Notes: a model not told the origin generated them from the sequence alone. 64,000 bases of DNA from Dyella_A sp050749815 (GCF_050749815.1 NZ_CP192735.1:2294001-2358000); one strand, 5' to 3'; shown: positions 36,103-45,081, counted from the stretch's first letter. Made by a program: numbers and translations.

Positions 36103-37233
36103 ATGCCGCGTCAACGACGCTACGACCCAACGATTCCGTCCCATATCGATCAGAAGAAGCTGCCGACAGGCGCGTATTGGAACCGGCGCGACCGCAATTG
36201 GTACACCATCCTTAGCGAACCGAAGCCCCACCGACAGCGTATCGCTGGGCCCGACGCCCTTATGTCCGAGTTGAACAAGGCGATCGAACAATTGCGTGGG
36301 GTGCGGCACGAAACCCTTGACCACATGCTCAGTCACTTTGCCGAGTCTCGCAGATACAAAGAACTTGCTTCGGCAACGCGAGAAGACTACGCGTATTGCC
36401 GACTTGCACTGCAGCGCTACAAGACCAAGCTCGGTTGCAGCTTCGCCGAACTGGATCGAACCAAGATCACCACGCCACTGATCCAGAAGCTGATCGACAC
36501 CATCGCCAGCACTCATCCGAGCAAAGCCAACCATATCAAGCGGTACTTATCTGCGGCCTATAAATGGGGCGTGCAGCGCGGTTACGTCTCAAGCAACCCG
36601 GCCCAGATGGTCGAGCAGGCAAAGGAACGCAAGGCACATCGCATGCCTAGCGAGGACACCATGCACAACGTGATTGCGTTCCTGCGCGAGAGAGGTGCGC
36701 TCTCAGGGCGCCGCGCAGGCGCGGTGGCACCCTATGTATGGGCGGTGGCAGAGATCGCTTACAGGCTACGCCTGCGCAGCGTGGAAGTGCGAATGCTGAC
36801 TGATGAGAGCGCGACGGATGAAGGGATCATCGTCGTGCGCACCAAGGGTAGCGCAGGCAACATCACACGCTGGTCTCCGGAGCTTCGTGAGGCATGGGGC
36901 TGGCTGGTCGCCCGCCGTGCCCGGATCTGGCTCAAGAAGGGCACACCACAAGCGAAGCAATTACGTCCAGTTGTCGTCGCTGAAGACGGGAGCCCGCTTA
37001 GCAAATCGGCACTCAACAGCGCCTGGAAGCGCGCAATGGCTGCCGCCATCGAGGCCAAGGTGATCGGCTCCGATGAACGCTTTGGCCTGCACGGCCTGAA
37101 ACATCGCGGCGTCACTGACACCCCAGGTACGAAGGCCGACAAGAAGCTAGCCAGCGGGCACAAGTCTGACGCGATGGTCGAGCTCTACGACCATGAGGTC
37201 CCAACCGTCAACCCGGCCGGAAAATCACGCTGA
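36103..37233 (+). CDS. int: Tyrosine recombinase / island integrase
   Basis: 376 aa site-specific recombinase. After an N-terminal arm-binding region and a core-binding domain (about residues 80-180) the catalytic domain shows the first Arg in AYRLRLRSVEVRML near 222, the H-x-x-R region LHGLKHRGVTD near 331, ASGHKSDAM, and the nucleophile Tyr in ELYDHEV near 361. It lies beside the intact tRNA-Asn and is directed towards it, the usual arrangement of tRNA-targeting islands. It appears intact, so excision may still be possible. Confidence 0.93.
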   Translation: MPRQRRYDPTIPSHIDQKKLPTGAYWNRRDRNWYTILSEPKPHRQRIAGPDALMSELNKAIEQLRGVRHETLDHMLSHFAESRRYKELASATREDYAYCRLALQRYKTKLGCSFAELDRTKITTPLIQKLIDTIASTHPSKANHIKRYLSAAYKWGVQRGYVSSNPAQMVEQAKERKAHRMPSEDTMHNVIAFLRERGALSGRRAGAVAPYVWAVAEIAYRLRLRSVEVRMLTDESATDEGIIVVRTKGSAGNITRWSPELREAWGWLVARRARIWLKKGTPQAKQLRPVVVAEDGSPLSKSALNSAWKRAMAAAIEAKVIGSDERFGLHGLKHRGVTDTPGTKADKKLASGHKSDAMVELYDHEVPTVNPAGKSR

Positions 37234-37398
37234 TTTACGTGGCAATTGGAAGCGAGCCTGCCACTTGTACGCCGTGTGCACACTTACCCCGGCGGCATGG
37301 GCTGCCTCGTCCACCCGCAGGCCGTGTTCAAGCACTGGCTCAACGAGCAGGGCTCGACCTAGGGGCGTAAGGCGGGCATGTTTATGCAGGTTCATCAT
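37225..37398 (-). pseudogene. IS481-family transposase N-terminal remnant
   Basis: MNLHKHARLTPLGRALLVEP, EHGLRVDEAAHAAGVSVHTA and YKWQARF match the N-terminal helix-turn-helix of IS481 transposases. The match stops after ARF, where a few unrelated residues and a stop follow; the DDE catalytic domain is missing. A GGAGCCC site precedes the ATGATG start. Its 3' end overlaps the integrase 3' end, so a deletion joined the two. Confidence 0.8.
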
Positions 37399-37497
37399 GG
37401 GCTCCTGGTGTGCTGGTTGGGTCGCACCTCCAGAATCCCGGGATCGCCTCGGGTGAACACCCCACTGAGAGATCACAGCTAGCGATTGCCCGGATCG

Positions 37498-37613
37498 GTG
37501 TTCCGGGTCGGAACACTTGACGGGATCCGGGAGGCCCCTGCGATAAGGCGCAGCCTGCCACGTACGATTAGCGATCGGCAGTGTGGCCGGGTCAGTGTTC
37601 CGACCCGGAACAC
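37498..37613. repeat. Pair of inverted 19-base palindromes
   Basis: GTGTTCCGGGTCGGAACAC (37498-37516) and GTGTTCCGACCCGGAACAC (37595-37613) are each near-perfect palindromes and are reverse complements of each other. They lie between the IS481 remnant and the right att site. They may be ends of a lost insertion sequence or regulatory sites; unassigned. Confidence 0.7.
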
Positions 37614-37955
37614 CATGTCGGGATAAGGCGACCGTTCAGCGAGCGGTATTCAGCCGGTATGAGCTGGCCGGGGCCTCTGAGCATGAAGTGGATGTCCAGC
37701 CCGAGGGAACCCAACACGCCCTTAGAGAGTCGCCGTTGCCATTTGGCGCCGTCCGCGCTGGGCGCCCACCGTCGAAGAGATATCTGCACATCGCGACGCG
37801 GTATCAGTCGGTGGAACCGCCGGGTTCCACCCCGCTTCCGCGGACACCGATTTTCGGTGAACTGCCGCCCGCCGAATACCGTCAACTAGCCGCCAGCGGT
37901 TCTACTTTTGAAATGTCTGCTTGACGGGGGAGCTTACGTGTCCGGCAGGCCATAA
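37614..37955. other. Right-end interval of the island, no gene called
   Basis: About 340 bases with overlapping short frames on both strands (for example 37592-37885 minus, which contains GTRRFHRLIPRR). None has a ribosome site or a family I can name. It looks like decayed mobile-element DNA next to the attachment site. Confidence 0.4.
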
Positions 37956-37975
37956 TTTACACAGCAATTTACACA
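37956..37975 (+). promoter_or_regulatory. Candidate integrase arm-type sites, right end
   Basis: TTTACACA occurs at 37956-37963 and 37968-37975, spaced 12 bases, in the same orientation as the copies at 11271 and 11324. They lie about 50 bases inside the right att repeat. Probable binding sites for the integrase N-terminal domain; inference. Confidence 0.5.
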
Positions 37976-37988
37976 AGGCCCAAATGAA

Positions 37989-38014
37989 AAGGCCCTGCAT
38001 CGCTGCAAGGCCTT
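37989..38014 (-). terminator. Terminator downstream of tRNA-Asn
   Basis: AAGGCC (37989-37994) pairs with GGCCTT (38009-38014), with inner TGCA/TGCA pairing. On the minus strand it is followed by TTTTCATTT. The island supplies the tRNA with its own terminator. Confidence 0.7.
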
Positions 38015-38021
38015 GTCAGAT

Positions 38022-38074
38022 ATGGCGCCCGAAGTTGGACTCGAACCAACGACCCCCTGATTAACAGTCAAGTG
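38022..38074 (-). repeat. Right attachment site: 53-bp repeat within intact tRNA-Asn
   Basis: Identical to 11181-11233 over 53 bases, covering the CCA end to the anticodon arm. The island sequence thus restores a complete tRNA. Crossover is expected inside these 53 bases, probably in the anticodon-loop region. Confidence 0.95.
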
Positions 38075-38099
38075 CTCTAACCAGCTGAGCTATTCGGGC
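38023..38099 (-). tRNA. tRNA-Asn (anticodon GTT)
   Basis: Complete cloverleaf: acceptor GCCCGAA/TTCGGGC, D-arm GCTC/GAGC, anticodon stem CTTGA/TCAGG with loop CTGTTAA (anticodon GTT), T-arm GTTGG/CCAAC, discriminator G and encoded CCA (38023-38025). It is the integration target of the island; the 3' two-thirds come from the island copy of the att site. Confidence 0.97.
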
Positions 38100-38161
38100 G
38101 TGAGCTGCGTAGTTTGTCGAGGGAGACCCGGGCTGTCAAGACGCTGCCGGGTGCTTTTCGA

Positions 38162-39562
38162 TCAGGCCGAGCGCACCCGATAGCAGGGCACGTAAGCCGT
38201 GCCGCCGGGCAGCTTCATGCGGTGCTGCGCGACGAATGCCTGCAGCAGCTCGTCGAGCGAACGCATGATGTCGGCCTCACCATCGATGTCGAACGGGCCG
38301 TGCTGCTCGATGGCACGCACCCCCTCTTCCTTCACGTTGCCCGCGACGATGCCGGAAAACGCCCGGCGCAAATCCGCCGCCAGTTCGTGGCGCGGACGCT
38401 CGCGATGGATTGCCAGCGAACGCATCGCCTCGTGGGTCGGCCGGAACGGCACCTGGAAGGCGAACGGGATGTTGAGCGCCCAGTTGAAGAAGAACGCGTC
38501 CTTGTTGTCCAGGCGGTGGTTGCGCACCTTGTCTACGCCCTTGACCATCGCCCGCGCCACCGCCGCCGGATCGTCCACCACGATCTGGTAGTGCTGCGCC
38601 ACTTCCTCGCCCAGCGTCAGCCGCAGGAAGCGGTCGATCTGCTCGAAGTAGGCGGCCGACTGCCGCGGCCCGGTGAAGATCAGCGGGAACGGCACGCCGG
38701 CGTTGTCCGGGTGCAGCAGGATGCCCAGCAGATAGAGGATTTCCTCCGCCGTGCCCACGCCGCCGGGGAACACGATGATCCCGTGACCCATGCGTACGAA
38801 GGCCTCCAGGCGCTTCTCGATGTCCGGCATGATCACCAGCTGGTTGACGATCGGGTTTGGCGACTCGGCCGCGATGATGCCCGGCTCGGTGATGCCGATG
38901 TAACGGTTGTTGCGCCGGCGCTGCTTGGCGTGAGCGATGGTCGCGCCCTTCATCGGTCCCTTCATCGCGCCCGGGCCGCAACCCGTGCAGATGTCCATGC
39001 CGCGCAGACCGAGCTGGTAGCCGACCTGCTTGGTGTACTCGTACTCGTCGCGCGAGATCGAATGGCCGCCCCAGCACACCACCAGGTTGGGATCGATCTG
39101 CGGTTTGAGGATGCGCGCGTTACGCAGGATCTCGAACACGGCGTGGGTCAGACCCACGGTGTCGTCGAGGTCGAAACCGCCCTGCTCCAGCTGGGTCGAC
39201 ACGTAGACGATATCGCGCACCACGGCGACCAGCAGCTCGTTGATGCCGCGGATGATCTGGCCGTCCACGAAGGCCTGGGCGGGTGCGTGCGTGAGCTCAA
39301 TCTTGATGCCGCGATCCTGCTGCAGCACCTGGATGTCGAACTCGGGGTACTGCTCGAACATCGAGCGCGGGTCGTCGCTCATGCTGCCCGAGGTCAGCAC
39401 GGCCAAGGCGCAGCGTCGCAGCAGCGCATGCATGCCCGAACCGCTGGCATCGCGCAACCGCGCCACTTCGTTGCGCGAAAGAATGTCCAGGCCACCGGCG
39501 GGCGAAATGCGCGCGCTGACGGTGGGGGCCTTGCCGACAACGCCGGCGTGAATCTCGTTCAT
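38162..39562 (-). CDS. ppnN: Pyrimidine/purine nucleotide 5'-monophosphate nucleosidase
   Basis: YgdH/PpnN, 466 aa; E. coli PpnN (454 aa) splits nucleoside monophosphates into base and ribose-5-phosphate and is controlled by (p)ppGpp. The LOG-type nucleotide fold has GCGPGAMKGPMKGA and the PGGVGTAEEI motif (PGGxGTxxE), plus N- and C-terminal extensions typical of PpnN. The start is the ATG at 39560-39562 (MNEIHAGVVGKAP); the frame runs on upstream without family similarity. A stand-alone gene next to tRNA-Asn. Confidence 0.93.
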   Translation of the reverse strand: MNEIHAGVVGKAPTVSARISPAGGLDILSRNEVARLRDASGSGMHALLRRCALAVLTSGSMSDDPRSMFEQYPEFDIQVLQQDRGIKIELTHAPAQAFVDGQIIRGINELLVAVVRDIVYVSTQLEQGGFDLDDTVGLTHAVFEILRNARILKPQIDPNLVVCWGGHSISRDEYEYTKQVGYQLGLRGMDICTGCGPGAMKGPMKGATIAHAKQRRRNNRYIGITEPGIIAAESPNPIVNQLVIMPDIEKRLEAFVRMGHGIIVFPGGVGTAEEILYLLGILLHPDNAGVPFPLIFTGPRQSAAYFEQIDRFLRLTLGEEVAQHYQIVVDDPAAVARAMVKGVDKVRNHRLDNKDAFFFNWALNIPFAFQVPFRPTHEAMRSLAIHRERPRHELAADLRRAFSGIVAGNVKEEGVRAIEQHGPFDIDGEADIMRSLDELLQAFVAQHRMKLPGGTAYVPCYRVRSA

Positions 39563-39656
39563 CCGCAAACTCTCCTGCCGCTGACGACCCACTGCCTCAT
39601 GCAGCGCCGTGGCGGACCGCCAAGCATCCCCCGCCGCCATGTCACGGTCAAGGCAG

Positions 39657-39686
39657 AAAAAAACCGGCGCCCTCACAGGCGCCGGT
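39657..39686 (-). terminator. Terminator of the TonB-receptor gene
   Basis: ACCGGCGCC (39663-39671) and GGCGCCGGT (39678-39686) with a six-base loop; on the minus strand seven T follow. It lies 30 bases after the receptor stop codon. Confidence 0.85.
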
Positions 39687-39715
39687 TCGAACTACATCAA
39701 AAACCAATGGCTTGT

Positions 39716-42700
39716 TTAGAACGTGTACTTCACCGTCAGCAGCACCGACCAGCGCTGGGCGAGGTCGTCGCCCGAGTTGGCATACGTCGGAATCGCCTTC
39801 GGCGCGTAGCCACCGTTGGCACCGGTGTAGTTCGCCGACGAGATGTCGTAGATGTACTTGCCGGTGACCGGATCGACGCCGTAGTAGTCGGCCAGGGAGC
39901 GGCCGCCCGGGAAGTCGACGCGATGCTCGATGCCCCAGTGCTTGTTCAGCAGATTGGTGAAGTTATAGACGTCCAGTCGGACGATGCCCTTGTTGCCCTT
40001 GAAGATGCCCGGGATTTCCTGGCTGAAGCTCAGGTCGATCTGGTTGATCCAGCCTGCGCGGTCGCCGTTGCGGCCGGCGATCTGGCCCTGGTGATCCTTC
40101 AGGTAGTCGTTCTGCTGGATGTAGGCGTAGAAGCTGTCGATCTTCTGCTGACTCACGTTGCCGCGGAACTCGACGTCACCCGGATGCGGGATGTAGACGA
40201 GGTCGTTGACGTAGCCGTCGCCATTGGCGTCGTTGCCGAAGGCCCAGCTGTACGGCGCGGCGTTGTGGCCGTCGTACATGATGCTGGCGCTGGTGGCGTA
40301 GTCACCGAAGAAGCGGTGCTGCCAGTTAAGGCTGGCCAGTACACGACGCGGGATTGAGTAGTTGGACGGGCTCGCCTTGTTTTCGTTCGGGTTGGTGACG
40401 AAGTTGTACTTGTAGTTCGACGTCGCCACGCTGGACGTGCCCGGGTTGACCTCGGTGGCACGGCTCCAGGTGAAGCCGATCATGCCGGACCAGTCTTCCG
40501 AGAACGGCTTCTTCAGCGACAGGGCGAGGCTGTCGGCCTTGCCGCGGCTGGTGTTGGCCAGGTTGATCACGTCGTTGAAGGCCGGGTTGGCGTTGGTACG
40601 CGTGAAGTTGCCCTTGGCCTTCGGATCCAGCGCGAGGCTGTTGTAGAAGCTCTCGCGGCCGTCCGGCAGGATGCCGCTCGGCGCACCCAGGTTCAGGTGC
40701 TGGTACAGGATCGCGTCGCGCTGCTTGATGTGCTCATAGTCGACGGTCGCGATCAGGCCCCACCACGGCAGCTCCTTGTCGAAGCCCAGCGAGAACTTCC
40801 AGGCGCTCGGCATGCGGAAACCCGGCTCGACGGTATTCACCGTCATCTTGCCGGCGGTCAGCACGCCGTCATTCTGGTTGTACGGATCGGCACTGAAGGC
40901 CGGCGCGTTGGCGCCGGAGCAGGTCTTCGACGAGTTACCGCAGACGAACTGGGTCTGCGTCACGCCCGAGTTGGAGAAGATGTTGCCCACCCACACGTTC
41001 GGCGGATTGGCAATGAACAGGCCCGCACCACCGCGCAGCTGGGTCAGGTGCTCGGTGTCGAAGGTATAGTTGAACGACATGCGCGGCTGCACCACGCGGT
41101 TGCCGTTGATGGTGGTCTGGTTGGTGCGACCGAATCCACCAGTAGCCGCACCGTTGGTGCCCACGCCCGGCGCCTGGGCGAAGGTCGCGTTGTACAGCGG
41201 CTTGTCGCTCATCAGCGGGATGTCCACGCGCACGCCGTACTGCACCGACAGGTTGTTGGTGACCTGCCAGGTATCCTGCAGGAACACGCCCCACTGCTTG
41301 ATGCCGTAGTTGGCCGCGACGTCGCCGAGGCCCAGACCGTTGGCCGGACGGTTGTAGTAATAGCTGTAGTAGTTACCTGCCAGGAAGTTCTGCAGGCCGG
41401 TCATGCCGTTACCGTCTTCGAACGTGTAGCTGCCGTACGCGTTCTGCATGAACAGGTTGTAGAACTTGTCGCGCTCGAAATCGAAACCACCCTTGAGGGT
41501 ATGGTCACCGGCGTAATAGGTGCCGGCCCAGGCGAAGTTCAGCGTGCTGGTCTTGAGCACGTTGGCCTGGCTGGAGTACTCGGTGCCGAACTCGACTGCC
41601 GGACCACCATAAGCTACCGGGTACACCGTGACGTCCGGGCTGGCCACGCCATTGTACGGGCCACGCAGCTGGTCGAAGCTCGCATAGGACAGCGTGGTGT
41701 CGGTGGAGAAGTTCTCCGACCAGTCATCGTAGAAGTGCAGCGCGTAGCTCTTGCTGTTGACGTTGGTGGTGTACCAGCCGCTGTTCAGCACGAGTTTGGT
41801 GCTCGACCCGGTGATGACCGGCTTGGTCTCCTTGGTCTGGCTGTAGGTGAAGCTCGCGCGATGATTGTCGGTGATGTTCCAGTCGATCTTGCCGAGGTAG
41901 CGCTTGTCCTGCAGGTTCGAGTTGCCGCCGCCGTACGTGCCCGGGTCAGGCAAGCCGAGCGACTTGGCCGCATCGACCACCTGCTGCACCTGAGAGGAGG
42001 TCAGGCCGGCGATCGGCGAGGAGGCGCTGGAGTCCTGCGGGCCATACGGGCTGCCCGCGGCAACCTTGGTGCTCTTCTCGGCTGACAGGAAGAAGAACAG
42101 CTTGTCCTTGATGATCGGGCCACCGACGGTGGCGCCACCGGTCCACTGGCGATCGAATGCGGTGTACTTACGGTCGATCTCGTTCTTGCCGATCATGTTC
42201 TGGTTCTGGAATACGTAGTAGACCGAACCGTGGAAGTCGTTGGTACCGCTCTTGGTGACGGCGTTGACGTTGGCACCGACGCCGCGGCGGATCGCCGTGT
42301 CGTAGTTGGCCGTGGAGATGTTGTATTCCTCGATCGTGTCCTGCGAGATCGGCGTGGCCAGGGTCGGCAGGCCGTTCGCGTTCAGGCCGAACGGATCGTT
42401 CGCGCTGACCGAATCGACAGTGATGTTGTTGTAGCGGCTGTTCTGACCGATCGCGGAGAACTCGCCACGCTCGCGGTCGGTGATCACGATGCGCGGGTCG
42501 AGGCGCACGATGTTCTGGATCGATCGATCGGGGGTCGGAGTAGCCTCAATCTCTCGGCGCGAGACGTTCGTGGAAATTCCCTTATTGTCAGGACTGAACG
42601 TCTGCGCCAGCGTGCTGGCCGAAACGGTCACGCCGCCCAGCTCGGTGGCCTGCTGAGCAGAGGCCGTGGTCATCGTGACGTTGATCGCCGATTCTTGACC

Positions 42701-43006
42701 CAGTTGCAGGTAAACGTTGTTCTGGTCGGCCTCGGTACCGTCCTTGCTGACTTTCACATCGAACGGACCACCCACGCGCAGGCCCTGCGCGGCATAGCGA
42801 CCACTGGCATCCGTCGTCACCACCTTGGTGGTGCCCGAGGGCTCGTGCACGATTTGCACAGTGGCATTGGCGACCGGCTGGCCGCCGGCATCAAGCACGC
42901 GGCCACTGATGGAGGACGACGTGTCCTGCGCGAAGGCCGGTGCCGACACAGCCAGCAACGACGCGATGGCAAACGGCAGGACTTTGGAGCGGATTCGACT
43001 GTTCAT
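39716..43006 (-). CDS. Oar-like TonB-dependent outer-membrane receptor
   Basis: 1096 aa. A signal peptide (cleavage after SAPAFA) precedes a carboxypeptidase-regulatory-like domain (SGRVLDAGGQPVANATVQIV, residues about 36-110), then the plug (RSIQNIVRLDPRIVITDR, NNITVDSVSANDPFG) and a 22-strand beta-barrel ending in the outer-membrane signature with terminal Phe (SVLLTVKYTF). This is the Oar/RagA-like class that imports large ligands such as peptides or glycans. The ATG at 43004-43006 gives the signal peptide; the open frame upstream does not. It is a single-gene unit with its own terminator. Ligand unknown. Confidence 0.9.
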   Translation of the reverse strand: MNSRIRSKVLPFAIASLLAVSAPAFAQDTSSSISGRVLDAGGQPVANATVQIVHEPSGTTKVVTTDASGRYAAQGLRVGGPFDVKVSKDGTEADQNNVYLQLGQESAINVTMTTASAQQATELGGVTVSASTLAQTFSPDNKGISTNVSRREIEATPTPDRSIQNIVRLDPRIVITDRERGEFSAIGQNSRYNNITVDSVSANDPFGLNANGLPTLATPISQDTIEEYNISTANYDTAIRRGVGANVNAVTKSGTNDFHGSVYYVFQNQNMIGKNEIDRKYTAFDRQWTGGATVGGPIIKDKLFFFLSAEKSTKVAAGSPYGPQDSSASSPIAGLTSSQVQQVVDAAKSLGLPDPGTYGGGNSNLQDKRYLGKIDWNITDNHRASFTYSQTKETKPVITGSSTKLVLNSGWYTTNVNSKSYALHFYDDWSENFSTDTTLSYASFDQLRGPYNGVASPDVTVYPVAYGGPAVEFGTEYSSQANVLKTSTLNFAWAGTYYAGDHTLKGGFDFERDKFYNLFMQNAYGSYTFEDGNGMTGLQNFLAGNYYSYYYNRPANGLGLGDVAANYGIKQWGVFLQDTWQVTNNLSVQYGVRVDIPLMSDKPLYNATFAQAPGVGTNGAATGGFGRTNQTTINGNRVVQPRMSFNYTFDTEHLTQLRGGAGLFIANPPNVWVGNIFSNSGVTQTQFVCGNSSKTCSGANAPAFSADPYNQNDGVLTAGKMTVNTVEPGFRMPSAWKFSLGFDKELPWWGLIATVDYEHIKQRDAILYQHLNLGAPSGILPDGRESFYNSLALDPKAKGNFTRTNANPAFNDVINLANTSRGKADSLALSLKKPFSEDWSGMIGFTWSRATEVNPGTSSVATSNYKYNFVTNPNENKASPSNYSIPRRVLASLNWQHRFFGDYATSASIMYDGHNAAPYSWAFGNDANGDGYVNDLVYIPHPGDVEFRGNVSQQKIDSFYAYIQQNDYLKDHQGQIAGRNGDRAGWINQIDLSFSQEIPGIFKGNKGIVRLDVYNFTNLLNKHWGIEHRVDFPGGRSLADYYGVDPVTGKYIYDISSANYTGANGGYAPKAIPTYANSGDDLAQRWSVLLTVKYTF

Positions 43007-43243
43007 TCGGTATCGACCCTTTGGTTCGCAACGGAAATCGGCGGGCGAAAAAAAGCAAGAACGTACGAATGCCCGGCGGCAGCCAGGCTTCAAGGACGAC
43101 GGTGCTTTTCCCCGGTTTTTTTGTGGTGCTGGTGTCGGAGACACGGGTTGCGGCGGGTCCACCCCACCTGCCAACTGATTGTTAAACCGACTTTAACGGT
43201 AGTGTATGACAGTTTTGCAACGAATTCACTGCACGCGCCGGAA

Positions 43244-43263
43244 GCCCCGCCCTGAGGCGGGGC
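43244..43263 (-). terminator. GC-rich hairpin after the acyltransferase gene
   Basis: GCCCCGCC (43244-43251), CTGA loop, GGCGGGGC (43256-43263), starting 26 bases after the acyltransferase stop. No T-run follows, so it may protect an mRNA end and not terminate by itself. Confidence 0.45.
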
Positions 43264-43289
43264 GCATCGACAAGCGATACAGCCCCCGG

Positions 43290-45005
43290 CTAGGCCTTGC
43301 CGAGGTAACGGGCCCGTTTGGCGGGCTTGAGGTTGGCCAGATCGAGCATCACCAGGCCATCGACGCAGCCGGAGAAGCCCGGATCCTCGCCGAAATCGAG
43401 GAACTGCACGCCCTGGGGCTCGACCAGGTCTACGTACTGGCGATAGAGCACGGGCAGACTGACACCCAGCGCATCGAGGTGATGCTTGAGCTTGCCCAGC
43501 CCCTCGGCCGGCTCCAGCCCCGCCAGCGCCTCGCGCACCATGCTCACCACATCGGGGGAGACCACGAACGGCTGCCGCGCCGCCGCCAGTCCCGGCTGAC
43601 CGAAGTAGTGCTGATGGGCCGCCGCAATCCACTCGCGCGCCTCACGCGGCAGGTTCACCGACATGCTTACCGGACCGAACAGGTAGCGCAGCTCACGATG
43701 ACGTTGCAGATACAGGCCGATGCCCTGCCATAGCTGATCGAGCGCGCGCGACTTCCAGTACGCCGGCGCAATGAAGCTGCGGCCCAGCTCCAGACCCTGC
43801 GCCAGTCGCGATTCCAGCGCCGGCGAGTAATTGAACAGGCTGGAGGTGTAGAGCGCCGCCATGCCGCGCTCGGCAATGATTCGCCCGCCGTGCCCGAAGC
43901 GATACGAGCCGACGATGCGCAACGCCTTGGGGTCCCACAGCACCAGGTGCTCGTAATACGCGTCGTAGGCGTCGAGGTCGCGGCGAGCGCCGGTTCCCTC
44001 GCCCACCTTGCGGAAGGTCAGCTCGCGCAGGCGACCGATCTCACGCAACACCGCACTGTCGGGCGAGCCTTGCAGCAGCAGAACCTGCTTGCCGTCGGCG
44101 AGGTCCGCCAGCTTTTCCGCCTCGGCCGCCAGTCCGGCCACCACGCGCTCGGTCGGCTCCGGGTGGGCCAGCGGCGCCTGGCCGCCGAAGATCAGGCCGC
44201 GGTGGCGGCCGACCCGGTAGACATGGCGACGCATGAGCTTGGCCGCCTGCGCCGGATCGCCGCCGCTGCGCTGCTCCAGCTCCTCGGCGCCCACCAGCGC
44301 ACCCACGCTGAAACCGATGCGCTGCTGTCGCGCCGGGGTCACCGCCTCGCGCGGCAGCATGGCGGTGGACAGCGGCTTGGCGAACATGGACACGCCGTAG
44401 AACATCGCCGAATTGCGCGCGGCGACATGGATCGGCAACACCGGCGCCTTGCTGCGCAGGGCCAGGCGCGCAAAACCATCGGACCACGCCCCGTCACGCA
44501 GGCCACCGGCCCCCAGCCGCGACACCTCGCCGGCCGGAAACACGATCAGCGCCTCGCCGTTGTCCAGGGCGCGATAGATGTTGCGCATCTTCGATGCCGC
44601 GCCCTTGCCGAACACGTCCACCGGGAGCAGCAGCGGACGCAGCGGCTCGACCAGCGCCAGCCAGTCGTTGCCAAGAATGCGGACATCCGGCCGCACTGAC
44701 CCGACCAGGTGCAGCAGCGCCAGCGCGTCGACCATGCCCAGCGGATGGTTGGCCACCACCAGCACCGGCCCATCGACCGGGATGTTTTCCCGCTCGCGGG
44801 GATTGATGCGATAGCTGGCGCCCAAGGTGTCCAGCGTGCGGTCGACGAAATCGAGGCCGCGGACATCGCCCACGGCCCTCAGGACGCGATTGAACCCCGC
44901 CTCGTCGGCGAGGCGCCCGAGCATGCCAGCGACCGGACGGCGGATACGCGGGTGCTGAGCGAGCCACGGCAGGCGCTCGACGAGGCTTTTATCGATGCTG
45001 AGCAT
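43290..45005 (-). CDS. olsF: OlsF-like bifunctional acyltransferase
   Basis: 571 aa fusion. The first half is a PlsC-type O-acyltransferase (NHPLGMVDAL near residue 86, FPAGEVSRLG near 157). The second half is an OlsB-type GNAT N-acyltransferase (LRELTFRKVGEGTG near 330, then DLDAYDAYYEHLVLWDP and YRFGHGG). OlsF proteins make ornithine lipids, membrane lipids without phosphate, by acylating ornithine twice. Both catalytic motif regions are present. It lies alone on the minus strand. Function by family; ornithine versus other amino acid cannot be told from sequence. Confidence 0.8.
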   Translation of the reverse strand: MLSIDKSLVERLPWLAQHPRIRRPVAGMLGRLADEAGFNRVLRAVGDVRGLDFVDRTLDTLGASYRINPRERENIPVDGPVLVVANHPLGMVDALALLHLVGSVRPDVRILGNDWLALVEPLRPLLLPVDVFGKGAASKMRNIYRALDNGEALIVFPAGEVSRLGAGGLRDGAWSDGFARLALRSKAPVLPIHVAARNSAMFYGVSMFAKPLSTAMLPREAVTPARQQRIGFSVGALVGAEELEQRSGGDPAQAAKLMRRHVYRVGRHRGLIFGGQAPLAHPEPTERVVAGLAAEAEKLADLADGKQVLLLQGSPDSAVLREIGRLRELTFRKVGEGTGARRDLDAYDAYYEHLVLWDPKALRIVGSYRFGHGGRIIAERGMAALYTSSLFNYSPALESRLAQGLELGRSFIAPAYWKSRALDQLWQGIGLYLQRHRELRYLFGPVSMSVNLPREAREWIAAAHQHYFGQPGLAAARQPFVVSPDVVSMVREALAGLEPAEGLGKLKHHLDALGVSLPVLYRQYVDLVEPQGVQFLDFGEDPGFSGCVDGLVMLDLANLKPAKRARYLGKA

Positions 45006-45081
45006 GACCGTCTCCCTGGAGTGCCTGCATGCTGGCGCCCAATTATGACAGCCGCTCGACGGCCCGGCCGACGGCAGGATT

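Larger units (their letters stand above)
11181..38074. mobile_element. Integrative genomic island (defence island) in tRNA-Asn
   Basis: A 26.8-kb insertion bounded by the 53-bp tRNA-Asn repeat. It holds an integrase next to the intact tRNA (36103-37233), an excisionase-like gene, Zorya, a type I restriction system, hipBA and unrecognised genes. Flanking genes are core. Local base use in the 11.2-12.5 kb and 30.8-36 kb parts is visibly less GC-rich than the core. No conjugation or phage structural genes are seen, so transfer would need a helper. Confidence 0.93.

Noticed and set aside
11234..38021. Prophage
   Set aside because: Integrase and small HTH gene are present but no capsid, tail, terminase or lysis genes.
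38114..40357. 747-residue plus-strand frame opposite ppnN and the TonB receptor
   Set aside because: Spans two genes and their terminator, no ribosome site, low-complexity composition.
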